From assembly GCA_001683735.1 (NCBI GenBank), contig LUGG01000022.1, positions 620,001 through 684,000 on the forward strand: a stretch of 64,000 nt of DNA, in the 5' to 3' direction. Made by a program: the position numbers and the translations under genes. The notes below the pieces were generated by a model that was not told the origin of the DNA, ran no database searches, and saw nothing but the letters and a program-made list of their open reading frames with translations. Position 1 is the stretch's first letter, and every line of letters starts with the position of its first letter. Shown in pieces: positions 10,538 to 20,312 of the stretch. The stretch comes from Grifola frondosa. Lineage: Eukaryota > Basidiomycota > Agaricomycetes > Polyporales > Grifolaceae.

Positions 10538-11907
10538 ATGGCCTCTGAACAGCAGATGAAGAACCCTCTCCTTGTTGGCACTGCTATTCGTGCTCAACTC
10601 GAGCATGAGGTTCCTCAGGACTTGCCTCTGGAGAAGGACTTCCGCGAGGATTCGGCCTACACGATCACCGATCAGTTAGTTCTCCGTTTTGACTCATCGA
10701 CAATTTGGGAGACCTCACTGTTGTTCGACGCCTCAGCGTTCATCAACTTCACGCTAGCTTGTCCAAAGATCCCCGCACTCTGCAGCTGATCACTTCCCTA
10801 ATCTCGCATCTCCACGCATTTGCAAGAGAGACGCAATTCACTCACTCAGAATGGACAAAGGTCGTAGCCTTTTTGACTCGGGCCGGCAAGGAAAGCACCG
10901 ACTTCAAGAACGAGTTCGTGTTGCTCAGCGATTGCATTGGCTTAAGCGCCTTAGTGGATGAAATTAACCATCCGAAACCTCTGGTTCATATGCACGCGTT
11001 TCCACTGATATTCAGATACGTCTGATATTTTATACTTAGGGATGCACCGAGAGCTGCGAACCGGGACCCTTCTATACGGAGGATGCCCCTGAGATCCCCT
11101 CGGGTTCTTCGCTCGCCAAAGCGGGCACTACTGGAGAAGCAATGTTCTTCTCTGGTACGGTAAAGAATCTCAAGGGTGAAGGCATCAAGGGCGCCAGGAT
11201 AGACGTCGTAATCCGTGTTCATTTCGCTCTCCTTCGTGACATATTAAGTCGTCCTCACAGTGGCAAGCCGATGGCGATGGAATCTATGACGTCCAGTATC
11301 CTGGCCGCACAGAGCCCAACGACCGCGGCAGAATCGTAGCCAGTCCAGACGGCAGCTTCAATTATCGCGGAATCCTTCCCACAGCGTATCCCATTGTTAG
11401 CACTTCATATAATCTACGATATAAGCGTCAGTGATCTCACATACCATATAGCCGAGTGACGGACCTACGGGAGATTTTTTGCACTTACTTGGTATGCCTT
11501 ATGCTGTCTTGAGCGACATTTTCTCAAATTGTCAGAAGGCCGTCATCCCCATCGCGCTTCACACATACATTTCACGCTCAAAGCACCTGGCTACGATGAG
11601 TAAACACTTGCATATTTGCACACTCAACGAACAGGTATCTCATTGTTCGTTTTTCTCTTCTAGTCTTACGACGGCTCTCTATCCGTCACACTCTCCCTTC
11701 CTAGGGACGGATCCGGTGTTCGCCACCAAGAAGTCGCTAATTTGTGAGCTGGTCGAAGAACGGAATCCCGATCACTGGAGCGAAATGGGTTTCAAGGAAG
11801 GGGAAGTTCAAGGCGGAAGGGTCTGGGTTTGGAAGTACAACTTTGTTCTAGCGACGATAACCGAAGTCGAGCAACTGCAACGTGCTCGGGCTACCAAGGC
11901 GTTGTGA
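10538..11907 (+). CDS. Intradiol ring-cleavage dioxygenase (catechol/hydroxyquinol 1,2-type)
   Basis: Non-haem Fe(III) enzyme opening catechol or hydroxyquinol between the two hydroxyls, the last aromatic step of lignin-derived phenol breakdown before beta-ketoadipate or maleylacetate. Exons 10538-10674, 10737-10983, 11040-11207, 11261-11395, 11452-11491, 11539-11599 and 11664-11907, 343 aa in one clean frame. The N-terminal helical linker domain (DPRTLQLITSLISHLHAFAR) is followed by the catalytic fold. The four iron ligands are visible: Tyr in GIYDVQYPGR, Tyr in ILPTAYPIPSDGPTGD, and the His pair in RASHIHFTLKAPGY. The linker dimerisation domain and lack of a signal peptide point to a cytosolic catechol/hydroxyquinol enzyme, not the secreted fungal intradiol type. 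Substrate is inferred; hydroxyquinol is the usual one in wood-decay fungi. Confidence 0.93.
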
Positions 11908-12075
11908 ATGTATCCTGGAAGAGCATCTTTGTCTGTACGAACGTGCTGGCGGGGGATGGTCATTGTATTCACACATACGCTCAGCTTCGAGGGGAAAATC
12001 TGAATGCAGAGGTGTCCTTAGCTTTCGCGTTCACTCAGAAGTTTTATCAGGTTGCCAGCGACAAAATCTATTGTT

Positions 12076-12670
12076 CTACGCATCATCACCCTTGACTATG
12101 ACATCCCCCATGTCAAATTTGATCCCGACTGGCTGCACGTGGGGAGAGTACTGTTCAAATCTCCTGCCATGAGGTTAACCCCATCAATCCACCTGCAAGT
12201 GCAAATCTACGAGAAGTATGTAGACTCACTGCGGGTACCTGTAGCGGTGAACTGGCGGCCTCTTCGCATCCGCCATGATGAGGTTGTCAACAGACTGCTC
12301 CGCAGAGAGCAACAGATGCTTGTATCCCAGTCTTTCCAACACCTCCGCCGGAGTCGCGTACTGGGAGATCCACCGAGTGAGGTAGGCGTCATTCGAAGGG
12401 GCGGGAGCATATTTGTAGAATGCGACTACCCCAGCGCTGAAGATAATGAAATTACGCCAGAAAGGCGTCAAGAAGTCTGTTAAGAGTCAATCCATTTGTA
12501 AGGGGGACTTGAGGCCAGTACGCACCCTCCTTGGGATACACGTTGTTATCGTGGTATTCCTCATGATGATGATCGTGCGAGTCAGAGGATGCAGCCCTGC
12601 GCTGAGATAGATAGGTAGAGGCCTGTTGTGGCCGGAGAAAAACACCTGCCGCTCTCCGAGCTACAGACAT
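12076..12670 (-). CDS. Mitochondrial complex I accessory subunit (NUO-17.8 type)
   Basis: Exons 12670-12526, 12476-12230 and 12163-12076 give 159 aa. The N-terminus (MSVARRAAGVFLRPQQ) is Arg/Ala-rich without acidic residues, like a mitochondrial presequence, followed by a His/Glu-rich linker. One short hydrophobic segment (FLTPFWRNFIIFSAGVVAF) looks like a single membrane span. The C-terminal half contains LTRWISQYATPAEVLERLGY and the conserved PPVHRYRYPQRFEQYSPHVQ, which resembles the Neurospora 17.8-kDa NADH:ubiquinone oxidoreductase subunit as I remember it. Only the splice 12229-12164 joins HRYRYP to RFEQYSPHVQPVG, so the model is well constrained. Convergent with the dioxygenase, 168 bp apart. 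The fold is secure; the exact subunit name comes from memory of the family. Confidence 0.72.
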
Positions 12671-12945
12671 GTCGTAGTCGTCGGTCGTGAGTTCGGTACG
12701 ATCTCAGATGTCACAGCCATGTTCCGATATTTGATTACATAAGAGCGTCACACACACACTTGGTCACGGCGCGACTCCAACGTTCTCTTCATCTCCATTC
12801 TTGGTTCTACCTGTGTTATCTAGTTAACCTCTTACCTTTTTCACGAGGCCGTTAATCGACAGGCTGGTCCTGTTTCTTTGTCTTGGGGACAATTCGCGCA
12901 TGAGCCTCTAAGGTGTTGATCTATCGAGTCTGACTGGATCTGACC

Positions 12946-13398
12946 ATGGACGTCGCTGGCTTGTGTCGTGCTCCCATCCTTCCCTTGAACATCTCTCAAT
13001 CGCCTCTTCTACCCGACCTAATGTCCGACAGTCTATTCTCTACGCTCGCTACAAAAGGTATACCTGGTCCACTGCCGACCCTATCCTTTGGTCCCAAGAA
13101 GGTGAAACACACCTATGCGAACCTCGCACTGCACGCTCGGCACAAACCTCTGCCAACCACGCCGCCTGCCGCCGTATCTTCGAGACAGGTCATATCTCTC
13201 CTGAATTTGCTAGAACGTATGGACGACGATGTCGCGAGCGAAGTACAACGAGTAAAGGACGCGATCAAAGAGGCAGGATTAATGATTGAGGAGTGTAGGG
13301 AGGCCCAGGCGGCACGACGTGAGGTGTTGTTAGAGCGGCAGGCTAGGGAGAGGGGAGAGACGAAGGGCGTCGACGATGACTTTTGGCTTGGAGTCTGA
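12946..13398 (+). CDS. Small protein of unknown function, 150 aa
   Basis: Single-exon frame from ATG 12946 to TGA 13396-13398. I do not recognise a domain. The first half is Pro/Leu-rich (GIPGPLPTLSFGPKKVKHTY). The second half is a charged, probably helical or coiled-coil stretch (ASEVQRVKDAIKEAGLMIEE, then an Arg/Glu/Ala-rich run) ending DDDFWLGV. An internal ATG at 13021 could also serve (MSDSLFSTLATKGIP). No signal peptide or membrane span. The codon pattern and absence of stops over 450 bases suggest a real gene; it may be basidiomycete-specific. Confidence 0.6.
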   Translation: MDVAGLCRAPILPLNISQSPLLPDLMSDSLFSTLATKGIPGPLPTLSFGPKKVKHTYANLALHARHKPLPTTPPAAVSSRQVISLLNLLERMDDDVASEVQRVKDAIKEAGLMIEECREAQAARREVLLERQARERGETKGVDDDFWLGV

Positions 13399-13732
13399 GC
13401 GACGGGACTCAGTTAACACGGATGTCCGGAACTCTGTGAAATTTCAACAGTGTCAATTTCGACTTTTGGTTCTTGCAAACCATCGCTTTATAGCGGTCGA
13501 CAGGTGCATTAAGCGAGTAGATGCAACAGTTGTGCAACAGTTGTTGCAAACGTTAGTGGTTGCATGAACGCGCCACAAGATTTGAGGTCACGAGGCAAAG
13601 GCCAGACTAGGGTACATTGTGGCGGCGAGGATACTTAAAGGACTGCATAGATACACCAGCGGTAAAGCAGCCAAACTTAAGCACTCATCATCATCTCCTT
13701 CTCCCATATATCAGCGTTGCCTCTCCTAAACG
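13399..13732. other. Intergenic with short TTGCAACAG-type repeats
   Basis: The stretch at about 13518-13566 repeats variants of GCAACAGTTG three times within 50 bp. A similar motif recurs near 62800. No gene seen. Confidence 0.4.
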
Positions 13733-14285
13733 ATGTGTACGTCGTCTGCCCAAACTGCACCACTCCGCACCTCATGAGCACATTAACTCGTCCACAGCCG
13801 AGTCTGAAACTCCGCGCCCTCCTGTACCACAACGCAAGTCCTCCATCGACCCGCAGACAGCAAGCAAACTCGAGAAGTATCTCGGTCAGAGACCAGATAA
13901 GCACGAGCTCATTGACCGCAACATCCTCAAAGGTTGGCTCTGCTGGGTTGACAGAGCTGCTCTACTGACTTTACTGCTTGATATCCTCGATCACAGATGA
14001 CAGCGTAGCACCTTCCTTGCAAGCGGCCAAGGAGAAGCTGCAGAGGTCTCAACTAGAGGTATAATACCCGATGCGCACAACATACGTTCGCTGACTGAGG
14101 TTGTTCTTTGCGCTCCAGGACAAGCTCGAGCACGCCCTTCAGCAGCGACCGAAACCCGAGGAATTGGTCAAGGAGGGCATTCTCAAAGGTGAATTTTACG
14201 CCCCCGTCCAATCTTCATTGATCTGAACGCGCATACAGAAACCGAAGCTCCCCCGTTTAGTGCGCCAAGCATGGACAATCGGTAA
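13733..14285 (+). CDS. Two-repeat RPEL protein, 105 aa
   Basis: Exons 13733-13736 (only ATGT), 13798-13932, 13997-14058, 14119-14188 and 14239-14285, 105 aa, every junction in phase. After a short polar start (MSESETPRPPVPQRKSS) there are two RPEL motifs: KYLGQRPDKHELIDRNILK and HALQQRPKPEELVKEGILK, joined by a charged helix (QAAKEKLQRSQLEDKLE). RPEL motifs bind G-actin in animal MRTF and Phactr proteins; whether this fungal protein binds actin is unknown. The 61-nt first intron starts GTACGT and contains a branch-like ctcatta/attaact. If it is retained, the ATG reads 14 codons and stops. No other domain is present. Confidence 0.85.
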
Positions 14286-14449
14286 CCCAGTTAGGGTTCG
14301 TGGGTCGCCCGTGTAATAGTTGAATGTATGAGTAAGGATGATGGCTTCTATACCGTGTCTATGAAATGAGCAATTTTTACCCGTGGACGACAAACGCAGG
14401 AGTGCTCACTGTCGTAGGAGGTTGCTTGGGAGTGTGCGGAGACGGCGAG

Positions 14450-15139
14450 TTAATCCCGCCCTCGCCCGCCTCTCATCTTGTCTCTCATCTCATGTGCTGC
14501 GCGTCTTGCACCCGCACCTCCCGCCCACCCTCGACTCCTAAGCCAACCGACCAGTCTAGGTGTCACTACGGCGGTGAGCCCGACCCTCACAGGGAGGAAC
14601 AATGTTTTGTGAATTGTATATGCCAATACAAGCATCGCGTAGAGCCCTTCGTTACTGCTGGCACTTGTGTGTGCGGTGACACTGTCCATCTCCTCCCTTC
14701 CAGGCTCAGGAGGTTTTGAGTGCAGGAATGCAGCAAAGTACTCCTTTACGTCTGCAGCGACCCGAGAGACGTGGTCGGCACCGATTATATTGATTGCAGC
14801 AAAAGCGATAGTGAAGTCGAGAGTAGATATAATAAAGTACACGCCAAGGGCATACCATCCGTAAGACTTAATGAGGTGTTTAAGGCGTTGGGAGAGTGAT
14901 GCGTCAGGTGGTAGACTGTCGTAGCCAGGGTCACCGGAGGAACCCGGAGACGGTGGTGGAGAAGAAGTGAGACGGGCTGGGAAATGGTTAAAGAGGCGTA
15001 CTCCAGAGGGTCCTGCAGGATTTGTGAGTGATGGGACGCGACGGGCAGCGAGCCGAGTGGAGAGCGGCAGCAGAGGCTGGGTGATGCGAGGAAGGAGAGC
15101 GCGGATCACGGGGAAACGAAGGATGAGGTTGCGAACCAT
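14450..15139 (-). CDS. DUF1279 (FAM210-like) mitochondrial membrane protein
   Basis: Single exon, 229 aa. The first about 60 residues are Arg/Ser/Pro-rich with almost no acids (MVRNLILRFPVIRALLPRIT), a typical mitochondrial targeting region. The DUF1279 core follows: LSQRLKHLIKSYGWYALGVY, then FIISTLDFTIAFAAINIIGA, the first membrane segment. A second hydrophobic segment is GLYAMLVLAYTIHKTLFLPV, followed by RVGLTAVVTPRLVGWLR. The C-terminus is basic (MRDKMRGGRGRD). The family sits in the inner mitochondrial membrane; its molecular role is not established in fungi. Convergent with the RPEL gene. Confidence 0.85.
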   Translation of the reverse strand: MVRNLILRFPVIRALLPRITQPLLPLSTRLAARRVPSLTNPAGPSGVRLFNHFPARLTSSPPPSPGSSGDPGYDSLPPDASLSQRLKHLIKSYGWYALGVYFIISTLDFTIAFAAINIIGADHVSRVAADVKEYFAAFLHSKPPEPGREEMDSVTAHTSASSNEGLYAMLVLAYTIHKTLFLPVRVGLTAVVTPRLVGWLRSRGWAGGAGARRAAHEMRDKMRGGRGRD

Positions 15140-15393
15140 TCAGATGGATGGTATGGTGAGGAGGCGAGAGAAGATGGTGGATAGAAATCAAGAAGATGGT
15201 GTGGAAGGACCGAGAGACGGCCGAGGTGGACGCGTTGTGCAACGGCGAGAAATAAGATTTGGCGCGCGTCGCGTAGTGGTCACGGCTTGGTCACGGCAAG
15301 AGCCGAAGTGGCTGTAACATTTTCTACTTATCGATCGTGCATTCCTTCAAACTTTTGAGCAAAGCTCCCATCCACTCCCCCCGCATCCCTTTC

Positions 15394-15483
15394 ATGCATC
15401 CAAACAACATTGCTTCCGGTTTTCTTCAGCACCCCCTCGATAGCATCCCTACTCTGCTCTCTGAAAAGCTCAGTAACATATGA
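15394..15483 (+). promoter_or_regulatory. Upstream ORF overlapping the SPE2 start codon
   Basis: ATG at 15394 opens 29 codons (MHPNNIASGFLQHPLDSIPT, then LLSEKLSNI) and stops at TGA 15481-15483, overlapping the SPE2 ATG (15480-15482) as ATGA. An in-frame TAA at 15474-15476 rules out an N-terminal extension of SPE2. Known biology: AdoMet decarboxylase translation is controlled by uORFs responding to polyamines in animals and plants. A similar role here is inferred. Confidence 0.5.
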
Positions 15484-17062
15484 CAACTGTTGAAGATCAG
15501 GCTGCCAGTGGACCCTTCGAGGGGCCGGAAAAGTTACTTGAAATCTGGTTCCAACCCTCACCTGCGGACGTCCCAGATGCGTCGACAAGCACGGATGGAA
15601 AATTCGGCCTTCGAAAGGTCCCTAGAGAAGTCTGGGAAGAGATGCTAGACATCGTAAAATGTAAAATTTTGTCCTCTGTGGAAGGCACAGAAATGGACGC
15701 CTACCTTCTCAGGTAAGCTGCTGCTTTTTATCTCGTCGATCTCGCAACATTTTGTCTGGATGGCGACACTTTCTGCCATATTCTGGCATATGATTCACTA
15801 CTTGAGATCACGCACATGAATTTGTCTCCGACGCCGGGCGATGTTGCGGCTATCAATCTTGCGTTCTGCTGGCTTTCAGAAATGACCTCGCGCCACCTCA
15901 ACTCCTTTCCTGTGCTTGTTCCATGCTGCGTAGAAGCGGGCTGATAATCTGCCAACAATACAGCGAATCATCCTTTTTCGTTTCCCCTCACCGTCTCATT
16001 CTCAAAACATGCGGAACAACCTTGAACCTTCTTGGGGTTCCCCGCATCCTGGAGATAGCTCGTGATTTATGCTTCTCTACCCTCTGTCTATCGCTTGTTC
16101 TACTCCCGCAAGGCGTTCATGTTCCCTGACCGGCAGTACGGTCCGCATAGGGACTGGAGAGCCGAAGTCGAATATCTCGATAACATCTTCCCGAACGGAG
16201 GGGCTACACAGTAGGCAGGGTCAATGGCGACCACTGGCTCCTATACATGACCACTCCCGGCGAAGACAGCCTGAATGGGAGCACAGCGCCCAGTTCTCCT
16301 GTTATCCAAACACATCCCCTCCCTGACACACAGCCCGAGCTGCCGAGCGACGAATTCGCAGACAGATCAGACTCTCTAGATACCATTGCTCAAGACTACA
16401 CCATCGAAATCCTCATGACGCACTTATCTCCCGCGGGTCGTGCCCCATTCATGAACGAGTCGTCTGAGGATGCCGACATCAATCCTTCGGAAGATGCCTT
16501 GGCGTTGTCGTCCTCGCTCGGAATCACTGAGTTATTTCCGCCTCACCTCACCACCCTCGATGCGTATTCCTTCTCGCCCTGTGGATATTCCTGCAACGCG
16601 CTGCTCAAATGGCGTGACAATACCGGTGCAGACTCCGCGCGCAGCGGGGAGGGCTATTATACCATCCATGTCACACCTGAGGAAGGCTGGTCGTACGCCA
16701 GCTTCGAATGCAACGTTCCCCTCCCCACAGATCCCGCCGAGAAGGCCTGTCGCATTCCCGATCTAAAGACCCTGATACGCCGCGTGGTGAATATATTCCA
16801 GCCCGGCCGGCTGACTCTGACATTGTTTGTCTCCAGCGAGGACAACAGCACTGCGGAGGAAGAAGGGGGTGAGAGTGCTGTCGAGGCAGCACAGCGCGCG
16901 TTCAAGGCTGCGCTGACACTTCCACGCGGGAGACTTGCCAACGGGGATGCGGAGACGCAGAAAACAGGTGGATTCACTGGAATTTACAAGCGCACGGACA
17001 AGATTAACTACGAATTTGGTGGCTACGATCTCGCATTCGCAAGCTTTGAGCTTCGTTCTTGA
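15480..17062 (+). CDS. SPE2: S-adenosylmethionine decarboxylase proenzyme
   Basis: Makes decarboxylated AdoMet, the aminopropyl donor for spermidine and spermine. Exon 1 15480-15712 carries [14 protein letters not shown] and [19 protein letters not shown]. The unusually long intron 15713-15963 (251 nt) splits the processing site YLL-S/ESSFFV. Autocleavage between Glu79 and Ser80 would generate the pyruvoyl group. LILKTCGTT holds the catalytic cysteine. Downstream come [47 protein letters not shown] and the end [12 protein letters not shown]. The frame breaks twice: near 16075-16086 (nature unresolved, net +1) and at 16200-16203, where one more G restores [14 protein letters not shown]. The middle 120 bases therefore read in a different frame from the rest. 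Either consensus error or a non-functional copy. Confidence 0.88.
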
Positions 17063-18399
17063 TAGGATTCATCTCGGTATTCGCAGCTTTGACCCTGTAC
17101 GACAGAGGCGGGAGGATCGAGTCCGGTACGGTAGGACCGTTTTCGGGGCGCCTTTCGCTGTTTGGTTTATGCGCTACAGTGTATATGTATGGCATGGACC
17201 AATGTCGGCATTGATCCACCGTTTGCAAGAAATGGGGGCTTGAACCCTTTATTCAGCGGCGCATCTTATCACGGAATGCGATCATTGTCGGACCGCTGAA
17301 TATGCTTTCTGAGAGAATATGATGCGAAGTGGCCTGTCAACTTCGCGATGCTCAAAAATGGAGCACAAGAAGCCGGATACCACGCGGGGGCGATGCATTC
17401 ATGATTCGACGTCTGGGCACACCTTTGTTGCGTACTCCTGGCGCAGCCGGCAGGTGTCTTCCGGTGAGCACAATCGGAAGCAACCTACGGATTCTAGCTA
17501 AACTCTGAACGATCCAGTCAAATTCTGTGCTTCCAATTTGACTCGAGTGCTGTCATGATCAATGTAATCAATACGTGAGGCAGGCCAGAAGCATAGCAGA
17601 TGATAGCAGCACCGCGCCAGAACTTTAGCGGCTGTTCCATCCAACGTAAGTTTCGAATTCCAAGCCACGACTAACGGGTGGCTCGAGCTCGAGCTCCCGA
17701 ATCTGCACCTGGGCTGACAGCTATGACCGTTGTCGCTCTCGTCGAAGACGTCGCCATTAATCCTGAGCGAGGTGACTGAATCAATATGAAGGTTCATGCG
17801 GTGCTTGACAGCTCATCTGTTCACATGCAGCTCGTGCACTTTGTTACATATACCTTGTTGAGAGTCCGCTGATCGCGACTTATCCAGCTAGCGCGAAAAT
17901 TTGATTCATATCAAGAGGAAGGAAGTCTATGACAGATCGCAACCATTAAATATTCAGGATGCGGGGCATGCGCACGCTGAGCCTGCTGAGGCTGAGGCGG
18001 AGTCCATTTAACCAAAAAGTCCCAAAATGGCAGGCGAGGTTTTCATGAGTGGCGGCTCATACTATATACACTATATATACACATATATGTTCCTGTGAAC
18101 AACATCGGCCTCTATCGCTCCTCGCCGCTTCATATGAGCTATCGTACTCATGCATACTGGCAACTACTACCACTTGCTGACACCATTTTTCCATGACAAC
18201 GTTCGTTTTTCCTGTGATGTTCTAGGAACTTCTAGCTGATATTGAACGTCCGGCACCCGAAAGCTCTGGTCCCGGCAGGCTCTGGCTATCCAGTTCAATT
18301 ACCGAATGGAACGTGTGACGGAGAACTGCATGTTGGGGATTCTGTGATGTCTATCAATGCAAGGACGTCCCTGCATCATTCCCGCAGTCGCCCAATGTC
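17063..18399. other. Intergenic, includes TA-rich tract
   Basis: No gene seen in 1.3 kb. A TATA-rich tract (ACTATATACACTATATATAC and on) lies at 18060-18090. Bases 18240-18385 could be an upstream non-coding or short coding exon of the PP2C gene, because an acceptor-like CCCGCAG ends at 18386. Confidence 0.4.
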
Positions 18400-20048
18400 A
18401 TGTACTATGCCGGCGCTCCGATCCTAATCGAAGATTGTGGTCCTCGGACTACCGCAATAGACATCTGCGGTCAAAAGTTTGACTTCAATCATCCCATATC
18501 ATTCTCCCACCCTGCCTTAAAATGGGCTTACCCCGCCTCTCTCGTTCTTGTCAAACCTCAAGCAAACATGGGCGTCCGCGTCGTCAATCTATCTCCCGCC
18601 ACCACTTCCGATTGCATAGGCGCTTTCGATGAGGTCAAGGACTTCGCAGTGACAGATATGGGCCGTGGAGGCCCCGACCGCTGGACATATCGTATTTTGC
18701 GCGAGCCTGGTCTGACAGCCGAGTTGGACCGTTTGTCCAACCCGCGGTCCGTCGGTGCGGTTCATAGTGTTACATTCCAGCCCTGTCGTTCCTACCACCA
18801 CCGCAGCCAGGATCGCTATACGGTCGAAGAGTGGCGTCTGCCTGGTGGTACCTGGACATGCACCGCCATTTTTGACGGTATGCTTTCATTTTATTTCATT
18901 TTATCATCTATTTAGTGTTGCAAAACCCACGACAAATAGGGCACATGAACCACGATGCTGTCGAAGTCGTTTCTCATAAGCTATCGCCGAGGATAAAAGA
19001 GTCCCTCGAGTCTCTCCTTCGAACAACACCTGCGCATTCATTCTCCCCAGAACTTGTTTCGAGTGTGTTGTCTCAGGCTATCACACAACTCGACAACTTG
19101 ATCCTTTCCGAATTCCTTGAACTGTTCCCTGGAGGACATATAGACATGGCGCACGTCCGACAAGTCATAAATGACCAGTCAGGTACAGGTGAAGGCTACC
19201 GCAAAACGGCGTCAGCATTGGGCGGGACCACCGCGTTAGTCGCTCTGACGGACCCAGCAAAAGCAAATATTTGGGTCGCAAATCTCGGAGATTGTTGCGC
19301 TGGTGCGCGCCATTGTCCCTAGCTTCTCTTATGTCGCTCATTTTCTTGGCCAGTTCTCGGCACTCGGGACGAGTCTGGTAGTTGGCACGGCACGCTGATC
19401 AACAGCATACACAATGGGAGCAATCCGACCGAAGTGCAACGTATCCGGTCGGAACATCCAGCGGAGACCGACTGCGTGCGAAACGAAAGAGTCCTCGGAT
19501 TTCTCGCCCCAACGAGAGGTACGGGTGATAACCGCGCTTTGTCGCTACATCTTATTGATTACGTTATCCGTCGTCCAGCATTAGGAGATGCATGGTTAAA
19601 ACTCCCCGCTCAATACACGGAGAAAGTCTTCTCACATCTAGAAGCCGACTGGTTGTCGCAATATTCCCTCCACCCACACGCCTCGCAGATCACAACGCCA
19701 CCATATGTCTCCAACAAGCCGGACGTATACCATATGGCCCTCAAAAGGCGTGTTCGTAATGGAAGTTTCTGCGGGGATGGTTTGCTCATCATGTGCTCGG
19801 ATGGGCTTACAGACCTATACGAAGGATTTTCGCACGAGGAGATGGCGGATGATTGGGTTCGGGTGGTGGGGGAGGAGGCGGACTCGATTGCAAGAGGGGA
19901 GCGCCCCAGAGGCACCAACCTGGCATCGGTCTTACTCCGGGACGCCGTCGGCGGTTCTGACGAGCAGCTTCTTTCCCGCAACTTGACGGTGGAGATGGAG
20001 GAGCGGTGGATCGACGATACCACAATTGTCGTCCAGCTTTTCCTGTAG
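18400..20048 (+). CDS. PP2C (PPM)-family protein phosphatase
   Basis: Metal-dependent Ser/Thr phosphatase. Exons 18400-18877, 18940-19302 and 19354-20048 give 511 aa in one frame. PPM motifs in order: TAIFDGHMNHDAVEVVSHKL (the metal Asp-Gly, here DGHMNHD instead of DGHGG), SALGGTTALVALTDPAKANI, WVANLGDCCAVLGTRD, GLLIMCSDGLTDLYEGFSHE, and DDTTIVVQLFL at the end. The long N-terminal region before the catalytic fold is unrecognised (GQKFDFNHPISFSHPALKWA). No clear membrane span. Overall closest in layout to fungal mitochondrial-type PP2Cs, but location is not determined. The start is uncertain: ATG 18400 is the first in-frame methionine, and an additional upstream exon is possible. Confidence 0.85.
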
Positions 20049-20312
20049 TCCAAGATGCAAGCAAGACGGGTCATATATTCAAGGTGTCAAAAGTATACTG
20101 TAGGTAGTAGCATAGCTTGACCTTCACGACTTCGACCGTATCACAACACTGCATGGTAGATACATAGGTCCGTTTGATCAAGAACAATCATGATAAGTCA
20201 ATACAGAAAATCTCCATCCGAGCCGACGTGCACATTTCATAATAACAACCCAATATGTCAACTACAAATAGGATGAGATAACGAGGCACTAGATGCATGA
20301 AGAGTAAATAGA

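Noticed and set aside
17498..17797. 99-codon minus-strand frame
   Set aside because: No homology that I recognise and no flanking exons.
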